A stretch of 64,000 nucleotides of DNA from assembly GCA_038025085.1 (NCBI GenBank), contig CM076152.1:37761501-37825500 (forward strand). Reading direction: 5' to 3'. Source of the DNA: Tetragonia tetragonoides. Its lineage: Eukaryota > Streptophyta > Magnoliopsida > Caryophyllales > Aizoaceae. Positions within the stretch are counted from its first letter, which is position 1, and every line of letters begins with the position of its first letter. Shown piece after piece: positions 11,790 to 21,537 of the stretch. The position numbers and the translations under genes are program-made. The notes beneath the pieces are model-generated. The model made no database searches and was not told the origin of the DNA. It saw only the letters and a program-made list of their open reading frames with translations.

Positions 11790-12974
11790 AGTACACTTAT
11801 CAAGTCATTTATTGAACTTTTTTCTTGATTGCAATTTTCTCATAAATCCTTGCAAAGATCTTCCCCCATTTACGAGTCTTTCTTAAAATTACCCTTTAAA
11901 TCATTTCCAAAACTAGTTAAAAATAATAATAAATAAAGGGCGCTGTTATTGCCAGAGCAAGAAACATTACTGCCAGGCCATTAATTTTTTAAGTTGACAA
12001 TTTAGCCCTTCATATTAATTAGACAACCCAAATCATTCTCTCTTCATATCAGGACTTTAGTTAGGCTTCCTTCTTTACATATCGAGTAGTATCTATCTAT
12101 TTTAATCATAATGATAGCCAAATAAAAATATTGCCAATAGTACAAAAAATTTTTTAGTTTATAAAAAATATTCAAGAAATTAAAAGGAAAGTTGTATCAT
12201 ATATATTTTGACCCCCTAAGATCCAATAAAAAGTTAAAAAAAATGCTATCAGGTTCAATTTTTTGGACTGTTGGGCGTAAGTTTAACTCATCGCCAGCAA
12301 ACGCGAATTAATTAATTAAATGCAAACCTTCATTTGCTTATTTTTTTTCTTTTTCCGTTCCAGTATATATTGTGGATAATGCAATTAGAATTTACAAGTT
12401 ATATAATTTTTATATCAATAATAAGCTATCATGAAAATTAAAAAGCTATGGGTTAAGGTATGGTGAGAGCAATTAACTGTAACGTGATATTATTTTCAAT
12501 CTCTCTTCCAATTTTGTTGCTAAATTAATGGAGTTGTTAGATCCTTAACTCTAATACATTTTCAATAATTTTGTTTGTAAAAAAGACAATTAAAAATAGT
12601 GGAGAAAGAATATGTGTTATGCCTTATTAATATAAAAGACTACATTGTCAACTCAAAAATTAGTGACCTGGCATTAGTGTTTTTAGGCCTGACAATAACA
12701 ACGGACTAAATAAATAACATAAGCAAATCAAATCAATATACCTAGCTAAAATCTAGAGATCAGAGATACAATACAATATATACACTCTTAAAATAAAATA
12801 ATAATATTGCACTGAAAACCCGTACTCTTTCAAAAGTGCAAAAAAAACAGTACTCATATTTTAAGAGAGCAAAATATCCCTTTTAATCTTATTGATTGGT
12901 CATCACTTACCAAAATATACAGCACTGCACAATAAGTAGCTAGCTACTAGCTTATAGCTTCTTCAAACAAACAG

Positions 12975-13484
12975 CTATTGTTGTTGTTGTAAACAGCTGT
13001 AGAAGCTTGTAAGCTCTTCCATATTAACAACCATCTGATCACAACCACAATCGCCGCCATCAAACGGTCCAAAACAATCCAGATCATCAGATCCAAAACA
13101 GCTTATTTCTGTTGGCTGATCAGCCGCCGCCAATAATGCTGGGACCTCATCAAATTCAGCTGGTAGAACAAGCTGATCAGCTAATCCTCTAGCAGCTACT
13201 ACAGGGACATGTTGGTCATTATTGTTGATATTTCTCTTATTATAAGGTGGTGATGCTGATGTGTCGTCATTCCATTCATTAGCGTCCCGGCCCGTTAGCT
13301 CTTGGACTAAGGCCCGGAACTCGGCTGCACTAGCCTCAACCCTCATTGGGTTAGATATGTAGACCACTTTGAGTGGCTTAGTGGTGCCAGTAACAACAGT
13401 GGTGGGTTTAGATTTTGATTTTTTGGTGGTTGGTTTTCTAGCTTTTTTGGTTATTAGACTAGGGTTTTGGTTAATATCAGACAT
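12975..13484 (-). CDS. SIB1: VQ-motif protein of the SIB1/SIB2 (sigma factor binding protein) type
   Basis: An intact single-exon frame of 169 codons. Residues 1-37 are rich in Lys, Thr and Ser (KKARKPTTKKSKSKPTT), a basic stretch that could serve nuclear or plastid targeting. Next comes KPLKVVYISNPMRVEASAAE and the VQ motif FRALVQELTG at about residues 56-65. The C-terminal half is acidic (FGSDDLDCFGPFDGGD) and ends in a Gln run. The VYISNPMRV block before FRxLVQELTGxDA is what I know from Arabidopsis SIB1/SIB2 (VQ23/VQ16), which bind group I WRKY factors and the plastid sigma factor SIG1 and are induced by salicylate and jasmonate. Lack of introns fits most plant VQ genes. The start is the first ATG after a TATA box and a pyrimidine-rich leader. 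The orthologue name is inferred; the VQ family is certain. Confidence 0.9.
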   Translation of the reverse strand: MSDINQNPSLITKKARKPTTKKSKSKPTTVVTGTTKPLKVVYISNPMRVEASAAEFRALVQELTGRDANEWNDDTSASPPYNKRNINNNDQHVPVVAARGLADQLVLPAEFDEVPALLAAADQPTEISCFGSDDLDCFGPFDGGDCGCDQMVVNMEELTSFYSCLQQQQ

Positions 13485-13625
13485 TTTTTTTGTGGGGGAT
13501 TTTTTGGACTGTCGTACAAAGATGAAATTATAGTAAGATCAGATGAGAGAGATGAGATGTGTGTATATATATGTCAATATGTGTGTGTTTGTGTTGTGTG
13601 TGTGGTGGACTAATGGAGTGGTGGG

Positions 13626-13631
13626 TTTATA
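13626..13631 (-). promoter_or_regulatory. Probable TATA box of the VQ gene
   Basis: Read on the minus strand the sequence is ATCATATAAACCC, about 140 bases before the ATG. A start site about 30 bases downstream would give a leader of roughly 110 bases containing CTCATCTCTCTCATCTGATC, typical of plant genes. Confidence 0.5.
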
Positions 13632-13821
13632 TGATGGGGTTAGGCGTAGATGATGAGAGAGACGGAGATATAGTAGACAGCAATAAGAGGGAGACGGACA
13701 ATGAAGGGAAAAGGAACATTGAGAGGACAATACTAACCCTATCGTCTTTCCATTTACATACTCCCACCTCAGCGCGTATCACCTACTCCCTCAACCTCAT
13801 ATTTGCAACTAAAGGTTTAGA

Positions 13822-14231
13822 TAGAGCTGACAAAAAGTGATCCGACATTGGTCAACCAGTATCAGATCCGAAAAGATTCGACGTACATTTTATTGACCCG
13901 ATCCGTTGTTGACCTAGCCCAGACCGATTTGAAGGTTGTGGACAATCAATATTTGTCATACCTGTTGGGTCATCCGAAACCAAACCCGATATAGACTTGG
14001 AAAGTTCGACCCGATTCCTAATAAAGCCAATCTTCAATGGGGCGGATATGAAAAACTGCTGGATATACTTCTTATCTGGGTACTCCTCCTGCCCGTTGTC
14101 ATTTCCCATAAGGGTTGTGAAAACGGGGCTGTGGGAGAGCAATACGACCATATATGACTTGACCCAGTAATGACCCAATCGCAATATGGTCCTATCTGAA
14201 CCCAACTCAACGTACCCATTTGTTAGATCTA
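13822..14231. mobile_element. Degenerate hAT-like MITE upstream of the VQ gene
   Basis: The left end TAGAGCTGACAAAAA and the inverted right end TAGATCTAACAAATGGG resemble the termini of the GACCCG-motif element at 905-1716, and the interior repeats GACCCG/GACCCA. No matching 8-bp flanks remain, so the element is old or its ends are misplaced. It contributes four TTGACC (W-box core) words at 13850 (reverse), 13893, 13909 and 14159. Confidence 0.5.
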
Positions 14232-14321
14232 TGCGACATCTATGGTGGCATTCATTTTACAATCTACAACCAAGGGAGTACTTTAATTGAAATAGGCTGA
14301 ACTTCTTATATAGGACATTAA

Positions 14322-14615
14322 AGGCCCGTTTGGCCTAGCTCCCAAAAATTCAACTTCTCCTCCCAAATTTATTCTTGTTCACATCATTTGTATCCACTCT
14401 CCCTCCATTTCCAATTTCTAAGAAGTTAAAATAATGCTACAAGTGGAAGGAGAAGGAGAAGCTACAATTTATAACTTCTCTTTCTAGTCCAATTGTAGCT
14501 TTATTTCAACTTCTTAAAAGTTGGAAATGGAGGGAGAGTGGATAAAAATGGTGTGAAACAATAACAAATTTGGGAGGAGAAGGAGAAATTGATAGAAGGT
14601 AGGCCAAACGGGCCT
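14322..14615. mobile_element. Tourist-like snapback MITE with long inverted repeats
   Basis: The termini AGGCCCGTTTGGCCT and AGGCCAAACGGGCCT are exact inverted repeats flanked by a TAA target duplication. Complementarity continues far inwards (CTCCTCCCAAATTT against AAATTTGGGAGGAG, TCCACTCTCCCTCCATTTCC against GGAAATGGAGGGAGAGTGGA), so the transcript would fold into one long hairpin. A 3-bp TWA duplication and GGCC-type ends fit PIF/Harbinger-derived MITEs. Confidence 0.85.
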
Positions 14616-14792
14616 TAAGGCTCTCTCAAGTTTCAACTCCTTTCATAATAATTTCCGCATCCACATTTACTAAAGGTAGTGTTTTCAACTAAAAATTAGT
14701 TGTTGATTGAATTGGTTGAATAAATAATAGTAACATGATAGAAAAAAGAGTATGTTGCAGAATTAAACTTAACTAAATAAGATTTTTAAACT

Positions 14793-14983
14793 AACTAAGG
14801 AGGTGTGGTTGAGTGGTAGGGACTCATTCATCCTTAACCAAGGTCGAGGGTTCGAATCTCGCCTTGGGCATGGAGCAGCTTTAAATTCCTTGGCCAGCTG
14901 TCCCACCCTTTGAGGTGCCTACAACCCAGCACGGGGGATAGTCACTGTAGTCGACGATGAATACTCTTGCTCGTGAACCAAAA
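14793..14983 (+). mobile_element. tRNA-derived SINE, family B
   Basis: An A-box-like region TGTGGTTGAGTGGTAGGGAC and a B box GGGTTCGAATCTCG, then a conserved body (TTGGCCAGCTGTCCCACCC) and a short A-rich 3' end (GAACCAAAA). A 17-base target duplication with one mismatch (AATAAGATTTTTAAACT and AATAAGATTCTTAAACT) lies at 14776-14792 and 14984-15000. It is not a functional tRNA: no acceptor stem can form. Confidence 0.88.
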
Positions 14984-15000
14984 AATAAGATTCTTAAACT

Positions 15001-16540
15001 GCAAAGGTGAAGAACATATACACTTTAACTCCAACCTCCTTATTGTTGCCTCATCTTAGAAAGTTTTTTTTTTTTTTTTTGATCACAGAAAGTTTATTTT
15101 TTGATCTTTCCATCAACTTGTTTTTTTTCCCCTCGTATTCTTTTTATAGTTATATAGTAGATAACAAAGAAAATAATAGTAATTGGAACAAATTAAGGCG
15201 AGAATCTTTGTTTTAGGCAATGAGGAGGAAAAATTCTTGGTCTATATTTTGAATTGACAACTTTCTTAGAAATCTTGGTCAATCTATCAATCCACAAGTC
15301 TTGCATCTTATCCTATATTTCCTACTTATCATGGGAAAGCAATACCCACCATTTTTTTGCCTTCAGCACCAAAAAGAAGAAAAGAAAAGAAAAAGAAAAA
15401 GAAAAAAAAAAAAAAGAAAAAAAAAAGGAGTTTGGCATCGCAGCCTTCTTGTATACAGTTACAACTTACAAATGGATTACAATGTGTTACTGCGTTAGCT
15501 AGTGCTACACAAAGTCACGGACTCACAAACATATTTCCTTTATTAAAATTTGTTTATTTTATTAAAGGTGTATTTTTTTTCACTTATTAGACTTTACTCA
15601 ATTAATAAAATTTAGTGTCAGGACTTTATTGAATCATTAATTAGAAATCAGTGACAAGATTCTACTCAATCAATGGAAATCAGTGGAAATCAATAAAAAA
15701 GAACGTACCCTAAATTTTGTTGAAATGTGTTTATTCAGTTGAAATTTGTTTATTGTTATTGAACTTTATTGATTGAAGTGATTTTCTGAGAGGAGAATAG
15801 GAGACTTTCATTCATAGAAAAGTCATACGACATCTATAATAAAAATAACCCTAAAACATAATAAATCAATAGAAACAACAAAAATCCGCTAACAAGCCAA
15901 TATACTAGAATACTCAGGTGCGACTCCCAACATGCATAGTAACCATGTGCTTCCTTTGATGTATCTTCATCTTTCACGGAAGTGGAGATCTTCACCACAA
16001 GTAACGCAATCGCTTGCCCACGAACCTCTGTATGATTCCGTCGATCGTGTGTATATCCGGTCCCCAAATTCATACTGCTTCTACTAAAAATCAATCGCAC
16101 AATAGGCGAAAAAAGAATCTTATAGAAAGGAAGATAAGAAGATTCCTAAAAACTCCATAAATGGAGAGAATTTATTCAACTCAGAACGAAAAAAAGTTAG
16201 AAAACAAGATTAAACGTGATAAAAATCATCAATCGCAGGCCGGGAATGGCCTAAATCGGCCCTCCCGGCCTGAAAATATGCTCTACTAAAGGTTAGGGTT
16301 TTAGAGATAAAGAGGAGAAAGAAAAGGCGTATAGGTTTGAATTGAAAATATGAAAGTGATTTTCATAATTAGTTTGTTTGTTGGCTTGTTTAAATTTATT
16401 AAATTTTATTTATTTTTATTTATTATACTGAAGTTTGTTGAACTTATTTAAAAATTTTATTTATTTTACTGAATTTTATTAAACTTTGTTAAAAGGAGCG
16501 TAGCAATGAGTGAGAGATACGCACTTGATCACGCGCTTTA
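15001..16540. other. Intergenic DNA with low-complexity tracts
   Basis: Contains T runs (15066-15080), an AAAG/AAAAG-rich stretch (15370-15427) and a short MITE at 15566-15710. An 88-residue open frame on the minus strand at 15834-16100 resembles nothing I know. The GGCCGGGAATGGCC segment at about 16239-16270 is a short GC-rich partial palindrome. No gene is supported. Confidence 0.45.
15566..15710. mobile_element. Short MITE of the CAATCAGTGG family
   Basis: The left end AGGTGTATTTTTTTTCACTT and the inverted right end GGGTACGTTCTTTTTTATTG resemble the ends of the larger element at 17361-17695. TAA flanks both sides, and the interior has diverged TCAATCAATGGAAATCAGTG units. Confidence 0.55.
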
Positions 16541-16674
16541 ACAGGGTATGTACAGGATGGAGAAGGTTGTATATATGGGAAATGAGAGAGGGGTCAACTT
16601 AACAAGTTGCTGCTGTGCTGAGCAAAACAGTATACCCTACACCGCCACCTAGCTACCATTATTACCCTCAAAGA

Positions 16675-16742
16675 CACGTGAAGGCTGCGGATTCGCACTC
16701 CTAAATTTTCTGACGTCATCAGGTTTCCATTTGATGACGTCA
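16675..16742. promoter_or_regulatory. Cluster of ACGT elements: one G-box and two TGACGTCA palindromes
   Basis: CACGTG lies at 16675-16680, and perfect TGACGTCA octamers at 16711-16718 and 16735-16742. These are textbook binding words for plant bZIP factors. No gene is recognised next to them; the nearest start codon is the VQ gene about 3.2 kb away, for which they lie upstream. Function is inferred only. Confidence 0.4.
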
Positions 16743-16898
16743 TAGCTAGTAATCAGCTAACTGCTAACACTTATGTTATCTCCAAGGAATGCAACTTGTG
16801 TATATTTGGAGTAATGTCTTTTATTGATATTGTCATTCATATTATGAAGTTAAATTATAGTACTACTACTACTACTTAATTAACTTTTAATATACTTA

Positions 16899-17357
16899 GG
16901 CCTTATTTGGTTGGGTGTAAATCAACAAAGAAACTTTAATTTCCAAGGAAGAATGAGAAGTTACATGGTTTTGGTTCATCCACTTCCATAGAAGTTGGAG
17001 TACAGTTCCATGTAAGTTGAACTTCCCATGAACCATGAGAAGTTGCTTACCTAGAGGGGGCTAGGTAAGTTCAACTTGAACTTCCCATGAACCATGAGAA
17101 GTTGCTTATCTAGAGGGGGCTAGGTAAGTTCAACTTCTCATGCTAATTAGCTCAAATGACATTTTTATCCTTGAAAGCTAAAAGTAATTATTGCATATGG
17201 ATTGGGTAACTTGTCATTTTGCTTTTACTTCCTAGGAAGTATACTTTATGAACCAAACTAAGGTATTTCCATGAAATTAAAACTTACATAAGAAGTTGAA
17301 GTTACATGGTATTACAACTTCCCTATGTAAGTTGATACAATTGAACCAAACAAGGCC
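16899..17357. mobile_element. Tourist-like MITE with internal 59-bp tandem repeat
   Basis: The ends GGCCTTATTTGGTTGGGTGT and, inverted, GGCCTTGTTTGGTTCAATTG lie between TTA trinucleotides at 16896-16898 and 17358-17360. The interior is rich in AACTTCC/GGAAGTT words in both orientations. It abuts the next MITE and shares the TTA with it. Confidence 0.8.
17019..17136. repeat. Two-copy tandem repeat, period 59 bp
   Basis: GAACTTCCCATGAACCATGA starts each copy, at 17019 and 17078. The copies differ by a single base (GCTTACC against GCTTATC). It lies inside the Tourist-like MITE. Confidence 0.95.
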
Positions 17358-17360
17358 TTA

Positions 17361-17695
17361 AGGTGTGTTCTTTTCAACTTATTGGACCTTACCCAATCAG
17401 TGGAAATCAGTGGCAAGACCCTACTCAATCAGTGGGAATCAGTGGCAAGACCTTAGTCAATCAGTGAGAATCAGTGGCAGGACCTTATTCAATCAGTGGA
17501 AATCAGTGACAGGGCCCACATTTCTACTCACAAAATCAGTGGCAAGACCTTATTGAATCGGTGAGAATCAGTGACAGGACCTTAATCAATCAGTGGGAAT
17601 CAGTGGCAAAACCTTACTCAATCAGTGAAAATCAGTAGGAGGACATTACTCAATCAGTGAGAATCAGTGGAAATAAGTGGAAAAAAAACGCACCC
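17361..17695. mobile_element. MITE of the CAATCAGTGG family filled by a 32-bp minisatellite
   Basis: The left end AGGTGTGTTCTTTTCAACTT and the inverted right end GGGTGCGTTTTTTTTCCACT lie between TTA trinucleotides (17358-17360 and 17696-17698). Nearly the whole interior is tandem units with CAATCAGTGGGAATCAGTGG and CAAGACCTTA, starting at 17394, 17426 and 17458 and becoming irregular further right. It is non-coding; the translated frame across it is an artefact of the repeat. Confidence 0.8.
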
Positions 17696-17861
17696 TTAAA
17701 ACTTTAAACTTCGTTTTTTAATTAAAATTGTAAAGTTTTGAAAAAAAAAAATCATTTGAAGTTATATGCTAGCAGTATTAGATAACTTTATGTAATTACA
17801 ATTAATAAGTAATGTGTGAACCCATTTCAATATAAAATGTAGTCACCTTCTATAGTGATAA

Positions 17862-19595
17862 GTAATCAGGGGCGGATTTAGGGGGGTGCCCCATGGTCCC
17901 AGGTTACTGGATTAATTTTCAAAAAAAAATTGGTCATTAAAAAAAATTGTTTTTCCCAAAATGCCCCCTGATTTTAAATGTTTGAAGGGTGAAAGGGGTT
18001 CTAAGTGTTAAACAAAAAAAAGCAAGGGAATTAAATTGATACCCACTTTTTTATCTCTTCTCTCTTTCTCACGTTTTCTTGTCAAAAAAGAAAAAAGGGA
18101 AATTCCAATTAGTACCCTTGTAGTTTTGACTAGTCTAATTGGTCCCAAAATATTTTTTCAAATCCAAACCGTGGCCCTTTGTTTTTTAAACGGCCATTTC
18201 GTAGCCTTATTTATTGTTTTGCGTTAATGATCGCCATTAGTAGGTTCGTTTGCTGTTGTTCTCCATTTTCGTCCAAAACTTATTGACCAAACTGCCCCTA
18301 TCTTCCCTCAAATTTAGCTCAACTTCTCACCAAACGTCCAGAATATCACAAAGAGAAAAATTGCTCATCACCACCTACACCACGAATTTCACCACCACCA
18401 CTGGCCCAACTTCCATTATCAACTCCTTGAATAAGAAAAGAGGAAGTTTGTTCTAGCTCCACCCCTTTCCCCTCTCTCGCAATCTCCACATATGTTCGGT
18501 CTTTCGGCTGTCCCATCATTCCACTTCCCATCAGCCCAACCCCAAGCCCAGGTCTTCTAGCTGATCTGAGAACATGGTCACAAGTCGAGTGGCTTTTACA
18601 ACAAGCAGAACCCGTCGTGATCGTTGCTGTAGGGACGACTACTGGCAACGATCCCTTTGTTTATGATTTTGTGTTTACACATTTACAACCCACCGTCGCC
18701 GAAGCTTCATTGCAGACACCATCAACCACCACCAGGGAGCCACCCTTTTTGGCTTCATTTTTTATTTTTCGGTTTGTGGTATTAAAACCTAAGCCCCAAA
18801 TTGATTTTGAATCTGTTTTGAGTATTGGTTAGTACTTAATAGCATGAGAGATAAGAGTAACAGGGTCACAAATCAATGAAGGGTAATCTAATATATATAT
18901 AATGTTGGGTGTCACTCAATGTAATACTTTTTTGCATTTCGAGAAGGGCATCATGGGAATTTCTCAATTCACTAATGGCAAACAAACAACAATATCACAG
19001 AATGGCCATTTTCAGAAGTTTAGGGGCACTATTTGGATTACAAGCAACGTTTTGGTCACCAATTAAAAAAGCTAAAAGTACAAGGGCACCAATTGAAATT
19101 CCCAAGGAAAAAAATTCTCTCTCCTTCTTTTTCTTCTCTCTCAATCACTGACTCACGAAGTCACGACAGTCCTTTCACCGCCGAGCCCGGCCGCCCGCAC
19201 GCCGCACCGTCGCACCGCCCTCCATTCCACAACCACGGCCCACAGCGCAACTTTAAGCCTCTTTTTGGTATATTTTTCAAACCCTAACTTTTTTTATTTC
19301 AATTCTTATGATAATTAAATCTCAAATTGGCACTTAATTTATTTAAATTGTTTATTATTATAGGCCTTATGATGATCTATGTATGAAATTGAGTTAGATT
19401 TTTTGGTTTTTTGATTTTGTATATTTGTTAGTTGATATGTCAGTGAGTTTTAGAATGAACTATTTTGTTGTTAATTTTTTTTTTGAATGAAAGGGCTATA
19501 TTAGTTAGATAGCAATTTGAGGATTTTTTTTATGAAATAAATGATGAAATTAGTTTCTTTTTGCTGTTTTTTTTTGCTGTTTATATATTGAAATT

Positions 19596-19637
<42 letters not shown>

Positions 19638-19969
19638 TTTTTGGGCTATTTTTGGGCATGAAGATTGTCAAGTACAAGTTGCGAGATAGTATGGGTGATC
19701 CACTGATCCTATGTTGAATGATTGTTTAGTTACTTTTATTGAGAAAGAAGTCTTTTTGAGAGTTCCCGATGAGGACATCATTAACCGCTTTCAAAACATG
19801 AAGATCCGATGAGGGCAATTGTAACCCCATATCCTGAATATTTTGTATTTTCCCCTAAAACAATATAATTGTACTTTTCTACCCGATTACTTTGTAATAT
19901 ATATCGAACTTATGCTTTTTTAAATTTTTTATTTGGCACCCCATTATTATTTTTCTAAATACGCCACTT
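17862..19969. mobile_element. Candidate 2.1-kb transposable element with GGGGCGGATTTAG end
   Basis: The left end has AGGGGCGGATTTAGGGGGGT, a terminus common in plant repeats; the inverted right end is AAGTGGCGTATTTAGAAAAA. GTGATAA flanks both sides (17855-17861 and 19970-19976), suggesting a target duplication. Inside are diverse non-repetitive stretches, one GC-rich (19170-19250), and a poly(T) run at about 19599-19631. No transposase or intact gene is recognisable. The superfamily is undetermined. Confidence 0.4.
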
Positions 19970-20946
19970 GTGATAATGGCTACTTTATTGTATAGACGAC
20001 TTTTGTTTCTAACAAAATTGACTTTTGTCTCGCCGTAAGACAGATTTTGTGAATATTAATATATTTGCATTTCTATAATTATTATATGATTTGGACATGT
20101 TGAAATTACTTCCCTTACAAGTGTCCGTCAATTGGATTCTTTATGCAAGTTAGAGATATGGAATCGATCTATCATACTTCGATTGACTCTTGATCAAATT
20201 TAGTTTTAATTATTAAAAAAAATAGAATCTACATCTTTTCAAGCTAGTACTTTACAATGCAAATATCTTTTCAAACTAGTAGATCGAAAAAAATTAATTG
20301 AAAAAGTGTCATTTTTCAAGTCGAGCTAGATTGACCATTCTTAATCGGTAATTATTGGGTTTTCTTTTTACTTATTTTCGTTGTTTGTCCTAGATTTTGC
20401 TTTTTATTTTTGCTCGTCGTCCTAGGTTTTGCTTAATTTGAAAAGTTTGCCTCTCTTTTTGATAGAGTAGTTAGTTATATCTCCTATAATAAGATGATTA
20501 GTCTCTTCTATTATAAAAGTTATTTGGTTTTACCGAAATAAAAATCCATCAAATTGTACATCAGAGAATCTATATGAGAATTTGAGATATGATATTCATC
20601 AAAGAAGATGTTATTTCATCAATGATTATATATTGTCAAATATGTGCCATGCTTTTGAAGCCAAGGTAACCATTAGTGCATGGGTTGTATTGTTGTTTTT
20701 TGTCCGATAGTCATCAACAATGATAATTTTTCCATTCATGCATCCACCCCTCAAGAAAAGAGTATCTGCTTTAGAGAATGGCATGTACGTTTTTTTCCAT
20801 AATTTAGGTTTTTTTTAGGGGAATTCTATAATTTAGTTGATCGTACATCTGACTCTAAGTTTCATTATTATATTATATATTTATTAATATTATAAAAAGA
20901 ATTGACAAGCATTTAATTCCTAGTTTGAATTTTGAAGTACAAATTA

Positions 20947-21146
20947 GGCCGATTTTCTTCAACGGGATGGTGAGAGACGGTGAGAAACGCAAAAGGGAGC
21001 GACGCAGAAAACGAAACAAAATGTAAGACAAAATAAAGTACAAATAAATGCGAAATAGAACGGCGCGAAACGAATTGGAACAGATTGAAATAGAATGGAA
21101 TGAAATGGGCTGGGTGCAATATGAAAACAACGAAAAGAACCGTGAC
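20947..21146. mobile_element. Tourist-like MITE, GGAACGGAA-type
   Basis: The left end GGCCGATTTTCTTCAACGGG and the inverted right end GTCACGGTTCTTTTCGTTGT lie between TTA trinucleotides at 20944-20946 and 21147-21149. The interior has degenerate AGAACGGCGCGAAACGAA and GGAATGAAATGGG repeats. It shares its right TTA with the element that follows. Confidence 0.6.
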
Positions 21147-21149
21147 TTA

Positions 21150-21361
21150 GGGCTCGATCTTTTCAACTGGAAACTGGTAATAACTGGAACTGGGAGAAAC
21201 TGGACAAAATTGGTGAAAACTGAAAAGTCTAACTGATAACTGGAGAAAATTGGGTCAAACTGGATGAAACTAAGAGAAACTGGGAAAAAATGGGAGAAAC
21301 TGAAAAAAACTGGGAAATTGTTTAATTTTCACTAATAATAATAATATTTATCAATAATACT

Positions 21362-21412
<51 letters not shown>

Positions 21413-21537
21413 ATTATTATTATTAAACCTGGGCAAAACTGGGTCAAACTGGACAAAATTAGGCAAAACTGAATATTATAACTGATAACTGATAAAAAAC
21501 TGGACAAAACTAAAAATCAGTTGAAAAGAACATGCCC
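21150..21537. mobile_element. Tourist-like MITE, ACTGGGAGAAACTGG-type, with (AAC)n
   Basis: The left end GGGCTCGATCTTTTCAACTG and the inverted right end GGGCATGTTCTTTTCAACTG are a strong inverted repeat between TTA trinucleotides at 21147-21149 and 21538-21540. The interior is degenerate AACTGGGAGAAACTGGACAA repeats around an (AAC)n microsatellite at 21362-21411. Confidence 0.82.
21362..21411. repeat. (AAC)n microsatellite
   Basis: An uninterrupted run of about sixteen AAC units in the middle of the MITE at 21150-21537. Confidence 0.95.

Larger units (their letters stand above)
9127..12974. other. Intergenic AT-rich DNA
   Basis: No gene-like frame. It contains an inverted repeat at 10451-10551, a 49-bp direct tandem repeat at 11692-11789 and many A/T tracts. 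The last few hundred bases are the 3' flank of the VQ gene on the minus strand; no clear polyadenylation signal stands out. Confidence 0.5.

Noticed and set aside
13539..13840. Frames on both strands upstream of the VQ gene
   Set aside because: They translate GT/CA-rich leader and promoter DNA; composition is low-complexity.
14793..14983. tRNA-like A and B boxes suggesting a tRNA gene
   Set aside because: No acceptor stem or anticodon arm can be drawn. The sequence has target duplications and a second copy at 29324-29518, so it is a SINE.
15834..16100. 88-codon minus-strand frame with a hydrophobic C-terminus
   Set aside because: No recognisable domain, start context or neighbouring exons; treated as chance, although not excluded.
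17365..17556. 63-codon frame with repeating QWKSVARPYSISGN-like units
   Set aside because: The periodicity is the 32-bp minisatellite of a MITE, not a repeat protein.
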